A stretch of DNA of 64,000 bases, from NCBI GenBank assembly GCA_002396085.1, contig DGWI01000042.1:43891-107890 (forward strand). The letters are read 5' to 3'. Source of the stretch: Porphyromonadaceae bacterium UBA4262 (lineage in GTDB: Bacteria > Bacteroidota > Bacteroidia > Bacteroidales > Muribaculaceae). Both the position numbers and the translations under genes were made by a program. A model generated the notes under the pieces. The model saw only the letters and a list, made by a program, of their open reading frames with translations, did no database searches and was not told the DNA's origin. Positions 51,915 to 58,875 of the stretch are shown here, piece by piece. Position 1 is the first letter of the stretch. Every line of letters starts with the position of its first letter.

Positions 51915-52416
51915 TGTTCATCCAGTTTAAGAATTGTTCTTTCAATTTCAGCCGAGCACGGCTCAGCAATGTTCTCACACTGCCCTCGGGCATCTGCAAG
52001 TCTGTGGCAATGTCGGCAAAGGACTCGTCGCACAGATCACGACGGGTGATGATGTCGCGTTGCCGGTCGGGAAGCGTGCCGATGATGCGGTGCAGGGCTT
52101 CGGCCGCCTCGGTTCGCTCGATGTCGCGCTGCACATCGTCGGTGGCAGGCAGTTGCAGGTTGTCAGGTGGACCAACATCCACCTCTCGCGCGCTGGCCAT
52201 GCGCCTTCCATCGTAGTAGAGATTCCTGAGCAACCTCACGCAGTAGGCCTCGTCATTGTCAATTGATGACAAATCGTTGCGTTTACGCCACAGCCGGCAG
52301 TATGCCTCCTGCACCAGGTCCTCGGCATCCTGCACATTGTGGGTCAATGACCATGCCATGCGATAGAGCCTGCGGTTAAGTGGCAAGAAACGCCGTTTGA
52401 ACTCACAAGTGTCCAT
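51895..52416 (-). CDS. ECF RNA polymerase sigma factor
   Basis: 173 residues. Region 2: MAWSLTHNVQDAEDLVQEAYCRLWRKR; region 4: SFADIATDLQMPEGSVRTLLSRARLKLKE with the helix-turn-helix. ATG 52416 shares its A with the TGA of the upstream DUF4252 gene (TGATG). It probably directs its own operon in response to an envelope signal. Confidence 0.93.
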   Translation of the reverse strand: MDTCEFKRRFLPLNRRLYRMAWSLTHNVQDAEDLVQEAYCRLWRKRNDLSSIDNDEAYCVRLLRNLYYDGRRMASAREVDVGPPDNLQLPATDDVQRDIERTEAAEALHRIIGTLPDRQRDIITRRDLCDESFADIATDLQMPEGSVRTLLSRARLKLKEQFLNWMNNDDPRD

Positions 52417-52916
52417 CAATTCAGGTGAATCAAGTCGTTGAGATTGAAGTTCTCGTCCATGGTGATGTCGCAGCACAACTTCACCACTTGCCAGTCGTGG
52501 TCGGCCTCGTCGGCGGTGACCACAAGTATCATGGTGCACTTGTCGCCCTCGACCTGCATCCACACGCGGGTAAATTCGCCCTTCTCGTTGGTGCTGACCA
52601 TCTCATCGAGACCGTCGACCGTGAGTGCAGCCAGACGCTCCTTGAATGCATTGATTGCATCGCTCGCTTCGGGAAGTTTACCGTCCAGAACTTGTATGGT
52701 CCTGGCCCCTTGCAGTATCTTCAATGCCGTATCGTTCGGCACAGCCCCTTGCGCCATCTGCTGTTGCACTATCGCCCTGAGCATATCAGGAGTTAGTTCG
52801 ACGCACTCGACAGTTGTGTCGTTCTTCATCGTTGTGATGAACTCATCGACAGTCTCGGCCGTCGTCCACATGCAGGCAGTAAGCGCCAGCGCTATAGTCA
52901 GTAAAATTTTCTTCAT
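52416..52916 (-). CDS. Exported DUF4252 protein (first copy)
   Basis: 166 residues; signal peptide MKKILLTIALALTACMWTTA, possibly a lipoprotein-like Cys but without a standard lipobox. Blocks VECVELTPDMLRAIVQQQM, ARTIQVLDGKLPE, and CTMILVVTADEADHDWQVVKL match the DUF4252 layout. It is the first gene of the sigma operon and is linked to it by a stop/start overlap. Confidence 0.75.
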   Translation of the reverse strand: MKKILLTIALALTACMWTTAETVDEFITTMKNDTTVECVELTPDMLRAIVQQQMAQGAVPNDTALKILQGARTIQVLDGKLPEASDAINAFKERLAALTVDGLDEMVSTNEKGEFTRVWMQVEGDKCTMILVVTADEADHDWQVVKLCCDITMDENFNLNDLIHLN

Positions 52917-53034
52917 CGTTTTTGTTGGTCTATTGGGTTACACATTCAGTTAATAAAGCGCTTTCACCTGTATAGACGTAGTGAATGAAGATTTTGCAAC
53001 AGCGCGAGGGCATTTTTTTGAGAAAAAAGAGTTT

Positions 53035-54372
53035 CTACACCTCTGTCAACAGAAAAGCCATAAACAAAGGCAAGGTCAATAGTTGTCCATTGCGACCAAC
53101 ATTGTAGTCGCCCAATTTAATCGCACTCGCGACATGATACTTATCGGGATGGTTCAGTACAGTGCGCAAAGACTTGGCATTGCCAGTGACGGCCTTACAT
53201 TCGACTGGAGTGCAATAGCCCTTATAACGGATGAGGAAATCGAGTTCCACACCACCGTCTTTATGATAATAATACAATTTGCGTCCCATCTTTCCGAAGA
53301 TGTCAGCCACAAGGTTTTCGATAATGGCCCCTTTGTAAGTGAAAAGGTTACCCTCGAGGATGCTTGACTGCGTGCCATCCTCCAGCATCGAGACAAGCAA
53401 AGCGATATCGGCCATATAAACCTTGAACTCACTCTGAACTCGGTTTCCATCCAGTGGCAGTTCGGTAATCATTATATTATAGCACCTGCGTATAATACCC
53501 GCATCTTCAATCCACTGCAAACTGCCCGCATAATCGCGTCCTCTGCCACCTAGTCTGACCACGGTGTAAACAAACTTCTTATACTCTCGCGACAGTTGTG
53601 CAGGTATTGATTCAAAACATTCACGTATCCGAGACTTGTCTGTTGGCATGGCATATTTCACCATATCTGATTTATAATCATCAACGATTCGCCTCTGTAC
53701 AGCAAGCACCTTCCCTACTTGTCTAGTCTCAACAAAAGTTGTGACAACTTCGGGCATGCCTCCAACAATTATATACTGATTAAGCAGGTTGCGAAATCGG
53801 TCATAAAGCGACTCCTCAACCGGAGTTTCATTGACAAGGCATTTCCTAAGGTATTCAATATCCATGTCCTTGATGCCATTAGCCCACAGCCATTCTTCAA
53901 AGTCCATAGGATACATATTGACAATTTCCTCAAAACCAACTGGAATGGAAGCCTCATCGTCCTCAGTTTTTTCTCTTGAAGTCTTATAACCATTGACACC
54001 AAGCAAAGAGCCAGCACACATGACATCGTATCGACCATCTAAATGGAAATACTTCAGTGAACCTCGTGCACGAGGGCAATCTTGTATCTCGTCAAAGATA
54101 AAGCAAGTATTCCGTGCCTCAATCTCAACGTCAGGCATTGCCGCAGTAAGACGCATGACAATTGAATCCACTTCAAGATTGGGAGTGAAAAACTTTTTAT
54201 AATCAGGATGCTCACGAAAATCCAGGTACACAACATTCTTGAAGTGTTTACTAGCAAAGGCAACAACACTGCTGGTTTTACCGCATTGTCTGACACCCTT
54301 CACAACAAGAGGTTTGTGTGAGGGGTTAGCCAGCCAAGACTGGAATATGCTTTCTATCTTTCGCCTATACAT
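53035..54372 (-). CDS. AAA ATPase with DUF4143 domain
   Basis: 445-residue ATPase of the AAA_14/DUF4143 group, multi-copy in many Bacteroidota and of unknown role. Walker A GVRQCGKT (26-33), Walker B FIFDEIQ (91-97), a sensor-like FHLDGRYDVMCAGSLLG, and a C-terminal DUF4143 nuclease-like domain with GGVELDFLIRYKGYCTPVECK, a PD-(D/E)xK-like E-D-ExK arrangement. Base composition is more AT-rich than neighbours, a sign of transfer. The leader is a 33-bp-repeat ORF overlapping its start by 8 bp. Confidence 0.92.
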   Translation of the reverse strand: MYRRKIESIFQSWLANPSHKPLVVKGVRQCGKTSSVVAFASKHFKNVVYLDFREHPDYKKFFTPNLEVDSIVMRLTAAMPDVEIEARNTCFIFDEIQDCPRARGSLKYFHLDGRYDVMCAGSLLGVNGYKTSREKTEDDEASIPVGFEEIVNMYPMDFEEWLWANGIKDMDIEYLRKCLVNETPVEESLYDRFRNLLNQYIIVGGMPEVVTTFVETRQVGKVLAVQRRIVDDYKSDMVKYAMPTDKSRIRECFESIPAQLSREYKKFVYTVVRLGGRGRDYAGSLQWIEDAGIIRRCYNIMITELPLDGNRVQSEFKVYMADIALLVSMLEDGTQSSILEGNLFTYKGAIIENLVADIFGKMGRKLYYYHKDGGVELDFLIRYKGYCTPVECKAVTGNAKSLRTVLNHPDKYHVASAIKLGDYNVGRNGQLLTLPLFMAFLLTEV

Positions 54373-54448
54373 ATCGACACGTTTTCCTACCGACTTTTAA
54401 GTGATTTGCACACATTTTCCTGCCGACTTTTTGGATAGTAGCGCACAT
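54365..54448 (-). CDS. Repeat-built leader ORF overlapping the ATPase start
   Basis: A 27-codon ORF on the minus strand. It reads MCATIQKVGRK, then MCANHLKVGRK, then TCRYV, so each 33-bp unit encodes an 11-residue unit KVGxK(M/T)C. A third copy of the DNA unit lies just upstream and reads KVGWK in the same frame. The stop (TAG 54365-54367) lies 3 bp beyond the ATPase ATG (54370-54372), so ribosomes ending here could restart there. Whether it is translated is unknown. Confidence 0.5.
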   Translation of the reverse strand: MCATIQKVGRKMCANHLKVGRKTCRYV

Positions 54449-54463
54449 TTTCCACCCGACTTT
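54377..54463 (-). repeat. Three 33-bp direct repeats in the ATPase leader
   Basis: TTTTCC cores at 54382, 54415 and 54448 are exactly 33 bp apart; each is followed on the plus strand by TxCCGACTTT. On the transcript each reads GUCGGxxGGAAAAxGUG. Confidence 0.85.
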
Positions 54464-54468
54464 GAGTG

Positions 54469-54476
54469 CAAAGGTA
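54469..54476 (-). promoter_or_regulatory. Promoter -7 element of the leader ORF and ATPase
   Basis: TACCTTTG on the minus strand directly upstream of the first 33-bp repeat; the start of transcription would fall at the repeat's edge. Confidence 0.65.
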
Positions 54477-54480
54477 ATAC

Positions 54481-54509
54481 AAAAAATTGGCCTCGGCAGA
54501 ACCGAGGCC
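54481..54509 (-). terminator. Intrinsic terminator of the TPR gene
   Basis: GGCCTCGG (54489-54496) with CCGAGGCC (54502-54509), then AATTTTTT on the minus strand. It ends 5 bp before the ATPase -7 element. Confidence 0.92.
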
Positions 54510-54522
54510 CACGCAACAGTTT

Positions 54523-56586
54523 TTATTTGGTCATGCGTTTGAGGACGTTGTAACTGGGCAGGATGCCCAGCTCGCCGGCTTTGCTGAGGTCGGCCACGCC
54601 CAGTGGCTTGTTGCCCAGTCGCAGATACATCAAGCCACGGTTATAGTATGCCTCGCCTAAGTCGGGCTTGACCTCTAGAGCACTGGTAAACGAACTTATG
54701 GCACTTGTGTAGTCGCCCATGAGCATATAGGCGTTGCCCTTGTCGAAGTGGGCATAGACATTCTTGGGCGAGCGCTTGAGCACCTGGTCAAGGTCAGCCA
54801 CCATCTGCTGCAGTGCCTCGGCATCCTCGCGCTGGTGGAGCATCGCCTGTGCCTTGACATCGGCGGTGGTGAGTGCATCGACCTCTGCCCCACTCTGCGC
54901 CATGCGATAGCGCATATAGCGGGCATTGGCCCGCAGAAAATAGGCCAGAGTGAACTCGGGACTAGCGGCAATGGCACGGTCGGCATCGGCTATGGCGGCC
55001 TCGGGATTGCGCACCATCAGGTAGTCCATGGCACGGGCAAAGTAGTCGACGGCGCGGGGCTTGGCACCCGCCAGCAGACTGTTGTAGTACTCGATGCTGG
55101 CAAAGTGACGATTAATTTCAGCCTCGGCCAGACGCTGGTCACCACTGACGAGCGACAGGGTGGCAGGCAGCAGTCGGCTGTCGTTGACCTCGGCTATCTC
55201 GCGCATATAATAGGTGTTGCCGTTGAGTTTGTTGTCGCGCACATAGTAGGTGAGCAGCACCATGGGCTCAGGCTCGACCTCGACATTGCTATTCTGGATG
55301 CGGCCTCGTTGCTTGTTGTCATACTCAGGCTTGATGGGGTTCTCGGGCGCGACGGTGAGTAGTTCGTTAAATCGTGCCATGATCTCGTCTTGAGTCTCCG
55401 GCTCGTCGACAAATCCCATCTCGGCTCTCTCCTTGGCACGCTTCACGGCAGCTTCGGCCTCGACCTCGGCGGGGTTGAAGTCACTCACTCGGGTCTTTTT
55501 GCTCTTGAAGATGGCCAGAGCACGGTCGTAATCGGCTTTCTCGCCCTTGAGGTCGCCAAGTTGCCGCTTGGCACCGCCGCGCGCCATGTAGCCTGCCTCA
55601 AACTTGGGATACTTCTCCAGCACGCGATCCATGTCGCCGATAGCCTTGCGGTACTGGCCTGTGCGCATATAGAGCATGGCACGGTTGTAGAGTGCCATGA
55701 AGTTCTGCGGGTCGCGCTCCAGCACCTTGCCAAAGTTGTCGATGGCCTTATTGTTCTCGCCCACCTCGGCCTGGAGCAGTGCGCGGTTGAAGTGCGCCTC
55801 CATGTTGTTGGGGTCAAGGCTCACGGCGTAGTCATAGTCGGCCATGGCCCCGAAGTAGTCGTCGAGGTGATATTTCATGTAGGCACGATTGACAAAATAG
55901 CCGGCATAGTTAGGCTCGAGCTTGATGGCCTCATTCATGTCGGCCAGTGCTGCCTCGTAATCCCGCTGGCTGCGCATCTCAATCTCGGCGCGCATGACGT
56001 AGGCGCTAGCGTTGTTCTTCGACAATTCGATGCTCCGCGCCAGGTTGAGCAGCGCGGCAGTCGAGTCCTTGCGGGCCAGGTTGAGGTGAGCCAATCCCAG
56101 GTAAGCGCGGTCGTTCTTGGGATCCAACTTGAGCAGCCGGTCGTAGCTTGCCTGTGCCTCGTCGAAGTGCTTCAACTCGTCGTGGCACACGGCACGGTTC
56201 ATCAAGAAGATCTTCTCCTCGGGCATGAGTTCCAAGCCTCGGTCATAGTCGGCAATGGCACCCTCAAAGTTGCGCAGATTCTGTCGCGCCACGCCGCGCA
56301 CCTGATAGGCATCGACGATGAATGGGTTGCGTTCGATGGCCAGTGAGGCATCGGCTTCGGCACCCTGGTAGTCCTCGAGGTTGATCTTGGCCACAGCGCG
56401 ATAGAAGTATGGCTCGGCCAAAAAGGGCTTGGCCTTAATGACCTGGTTGAAATACTGGATGGAGAGGACATAGTCCTCAAAGTAGAGCGAGTTGCGCCCG
56501 ATGCGCATCACCTGCTCAGTGTTGATTTGCGCCTGTACGGCCACAGCCGCCAGCAACAACAAGATATATGTGGTTATTCGCTTCAT
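54523..56586 (-). CDS. Exported tetratricopeptide repeat protein
   Basis: 687 residues; signal peptide MKRITTYILLLLAAVAVQAQ. At least ten TPR units of 34 residues are visible (for example FLAEPYFYRAVAKINLEDYQ, PNYAGYFVNRAYMKYHLDDY, PNNMEAHFNRALLQAEVGEN, PQNFMALYNRAMLYMRTGQY, PDLGEAYYNRGLMYLRLGNK), interrupted at about 375-530 by a charged region and a beta-like stretch. Acts as a periplasmic protein-binding scaffold; partner unknown. Confidence 0.88.
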   Translation of the reverse strand: MKRITTYILLLLAAVAVQAQINTEQVMRIGRNSLYFEDYVLSIQYFNQVIKAKPFLAEPYFYRAVAKINLEDYQGAEADASLAIERNPFIVDAYQVRGVARQNLRNFEGAIADYDRGLELMPEEKIFLMNRAVCHDELKHFDEAQASYDRLLKLDPKNDRAYLGLAHLNLARKDSTAALLNLARSIELSKNNASAYVMRAEIEMRSQRDYEAALADMNEAIKLEPNYAGYFVNRAYMKYHLDDYFGAMADYDYAVSLDPNNMEAHFNRALLQAEVGENNKAIDNFGKVLERDPQNFMALYNRAMLYMRTGQYRKAIGDMDRVLEKYPKFEAGYMARGGAKRQLGDLKGEKADYDRALAIFKSKKTRVSDFNPAEVEAEAAVKRAKERAEMGFVDEPETQDEIMARFNELLTVAPENPIKPEYDNKQRGRIQNSNVEVEPEPMVLLTYYVRDNKLNGNTYYMREIAEVNDSRLLPATLSLVSGDQRLAEAEINRHFASIEYYNSLLAGAKPRAVDYFARAMDYLMVRNPEAAIADADRAIAASPEFTLAYFLRANARYMRYRMAQSGAEVDALTTADVKAQAMLHQREDAEALQQMVADLDQVLKRSPKNVYAHFDKGNAYMLMGDYTSAISSFTSALEVKPDLGEAYYNRGLMYLRLGNKPLGVADLSKAGELGILPSYNVLKRMTK

Positions 56587-56600
56587 CTGTGAAAATTAAA

Positions 56601-57107
56601 AACAACTTAAACAACTAATACAACAAAACAATCCATCGCAAGCGAAATAATTATCGAACTTTCTTACCATTAGCATAGTAGATACATTTCATTTCTGTAT
56701 CTAAGAAATAACGCCCTATGTGTGCTGTAGTATCTGCAAAGTTCGCTATAATACCACAAGATGCCTTCAACAAACGCATGTAATTGAACAATTGGGCATA
56801 ATGGACTGGTAGTATTTCTGCAACAGACTTACACTCAACCACAATATCCCCTTTACATAGAAAATCAATTCTGAACATAGCATCCATTTTATTTCCATGA
56901 TAGGAAGGATGGAATGACAACTCACGCTCAAAAACAATGTTTCGTTCAGTAAGTTCCATCTCAAGTCCCTCTTGATAAACATATTCATTCAGCCCTGGGC
57001 CTAACTCCTTGTGAACCTCAAAGATTGCCCCAACAACATCATAGATATGTTCAGTGAGCTGCGGAATATTGATCATAATTGGAAACTAAATTGTTGTTTA
57101 AGTTGTT
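56601..57107. repeat. 15-bp inverted repeats bracketing the GxxExxY gene
   Basis: AACAACTTAAACAAC at 56601-56615 and its exact reverse complement at 57093-57107, within AT-rich flanks that carry further AACAACT-like copies. The gene at 56651-57076 lies between them. Confidence 0.65.
56651..57076 (-). CDS. GxxExxY protein (PD-(D/E)xK-like)
   Basis: 141 residues. The naming motif is GLNEYVY (28-34) in LGPGLNEYVYQEGLEMEL; the nuclease-like core has Asp71 in FRIDFLCKGDIVVECKS with Glu81 and Lys83 (ExK). Such genes are frequent, scattered and multi-copy in Bacteroidota; role unknown. Composition is AT-richer than the surroundings and the gene is bracketed by 15-bp inverted repeats, both signs of transfer. 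Confidence 0.88.
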   Translation of the reverse strand: MINIPQLTEHIYDVVGAIFEVHKELGPGLNEYVYQEGLEMELTERNIVFERELSFHPSYHGNKMDAMFRIDFLCKGDIVVECKSVAEILPVHYAQLFNYMRLLKASCGIIANFADTTAHIGRYFLDTEMKCIYYANGKKVR

Positions 57108-57210
57108 TGAGTTGTTTTTTTATCTAAACTGCAAAAGTAGTGCAAATATTTCAAATTGGGGGCAAAAAGATGGTTAAAACTAGTTGCAGGAATTGCACCT
57201 CGGATACAGT

Positions 57211-57300
57211 TCACATGGGCTTGGTCTGGTAGATGACGGAGCGGATGGAGGGGTTGGTGACGTTGGCGTTGATGATGTTGAACTTGATGAGTTGCTTTCC
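57211..57300 (-). pseudogene. Coding-like remnant after the alanine symporter
   Basis: Minus-strand frame after a TAA reads GKQLIKFNIINANVTN then PSIRSVIYQTKPM and stops. Codon choice (AAC, ATC, GTC, TAC, AAG) is that of real genes here, but there is no start codon. It looks like the 3' end of a lost gene. Parent not recognised. Confidence 0.35.
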
Positions 57301-57329
57301 TTATTGTCATAGTCCTGTTTTATGTTTAT

Positions 57330-58748
57330 CTAAGCGTTCTCGTGCCAGGCATCGAGGTCATGGGCGATGTCGGGCAACTGAGTGGCGGTAAAGGTGGGAC
57401 TAGTGATGCCAGCACGCTTCTGACGACGGTAGTCATCGAGCAACTTGAAGGCATACTTGCCCAGGAAAGCAATGCCCACCAGGTTGCACGCGGTGAGCAG
57501 CGCCATGCACACGTCGCCCAGGCTCCACACCAACTCGAGGCTTGCCACAGCACCAAAAATCACCATCACCGTGCCCGAGAGCACGCGAAAGACGGTAACG
57601 ACCCAACGCTTGTGGGTGAGGAAGCGGATGTTGGCCTCGCCATAATAGTAATTGCCGATGATGCTGCTGAAGGCGAACAGGAAAATGGCAATGGCAACAA
57701 AGATAGTGCCCGTGCTGCCAATCTCGGAGTTGAGCGCACTCTGTGTGAGGGCTATGCCATTGAGCGACGGGTCGGTATAGAGTCCACTGATGAGAATGAT
57801 GAATGCCGTGCACGAGCACACGAGCAATGTGTCGGTATACACACCCAAGGCCTGCACCAACCCTTGCTTGACGGGATGCGAGACATGGGCAGTCGCTGCC
57901 ACATTAGGTGCCGACCCCTCGCCAGCCTCGTTGCTGAACAGACCGCGCTTGATACCCACCATCATGGTCACGCCCAGCGAACCTCCAGCAAACTGCTCGA
58001 GGCCAAACGCACTCTTGACAATCAGGCCGAAGACATGGGGAATCTTGTCATAGTTCATCGCCACCACTACGAGCGCCAGAACAAAGTAGCCCACCGCCAT
58101 GACGGGCACCAGCACGCTACTCACATGGGCGATGCGACGGATGCCACCAAAGGCAATGAACGTACCCACGGCAGCCAAAATAATGCCCACGACCAAGTTA
58201 TCGAACCCGAAGGCGTGGTTCATGGCACTACAGATGGTGTTGCTCTGGATCGAGTTGTAGGACAAGCCAAAGGTGAGAATCATGAGCACAGCGAATGTGA
58301 CCGCCAGCCATCGGCAGTGCATACCATGCAAGATATAGTAGGCGGGTCCACCAATGAACGACTCACCGTCGCGTCGCTTGTAGAGTTGCGCCAGAGTCGA
58401 CTCGACAAATGCTGTGGCACCACCAATGATGGCGATGAGCCACATCCAGAAGACTGCACCCGGACCCCCAATAGCGATAGCCGTCGCCACACCCGCCAAG
58501 TTGCCGGTGCCCACACGCGTCGCTACCGAAACGGCGAACGCCTGAAATGACGAGATGCGCTTGTGCTTGTTGCCCGACGCATCGCCCAACAGCCGAACCA
58601 TCTCGCCCACCATGCGAAACTGCACGAAACGGGTGCGGATGGTAAAATAGAGTCCACACACAATCAATGCACCTATCAAGAGATAGGCCCACAAGAAGTC
58701 ACAAAATGCTGTCAAGGCTACGTTGAGCCATCCATCTGCCGCAAACAC
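57330..58748 (-). CDS. Alanine/glycine:cation symporter (AgcS family)
   Basis: 472-residue sodium-coupled amino-acid carrier with about ten to eleven helices. Signatures: GLYFTIRTRFVQFRM, SSFQAFAVSVATRVGTGNLAGVATAIAIGGPGAVFWMW, ESTLAQLYKRRDGESFIGGP, and MVGIKRGLFSNEAGEGSAPN. The start is GTG 58748; no ATG lies in frame upstream before a stop, and the first helix follows at once. Confidence 0.93.
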   Translation of the reverse strand: MFAADGWLNVALTAFCDFLWAYLLIGALIVCGLYFTIRTRFVQFRMVGEMVRLLGDASGNKHKRISSFQAFAVSVATRVGTGNLAGVATAIAIGGPGAVFWMWLIAIIGGATAFVESTLAQLYKRRDGESFIGGPAYYILHGMHCRWLAVTFAVLMILTFGLSYNSIQSNTICSAMNHAFGFDNLVVGIILAAVGTFIAFGGIRRIAHVSSVLVPVMAVGYFVLALVVVAMNYDKIPHVFGLIVKSAFGLEQFAGGSLGVTMMVGIKRGLFSNEAGEGSAPNVAATAHVSHPVKQGLVQALGVYTDTLLVCSCTAFIILISGLYTDPSLNGIALTQSALNSEIGSTGTIFVAIAIFLFAFSSIIGNYYYGEANIRFLTHKRWVVTVFRVLSGTVMVIFGAVASLELVWSLGDVCMALLTACNLVGIAFLGKYAFKLLDDYRRQKRAGITSPTFTATQLPDIAHDLDAWHENA

Positions 58749-58756
58749 TTTTTAAT

Positions 58757-58821
58757 TATTTAATTGAGAATTGAAAATTGAAAATTGAGAATCTCTTATT
58801 GAATTGAGAATGGAGAATTTA
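58757..58821. repeat. AT-rich tandem short repeat
   Basis: TTAATTGAGAATTGAAAATTG and related units, the longest block of this family in the window, upstream of the symporter. Confidence 0.6.
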
Positions 58822-58875
58822 CCTCCTACCCTAGACTCCTACCCTGAGCCCAACACGTGGGAGGAGGATAGCCAC

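Noticed and set aside
57342..58550. Plus-strand ORF of 402 codons
   Set aside because: Antisense to the alanine symporter, His/Thr-rich without domain.
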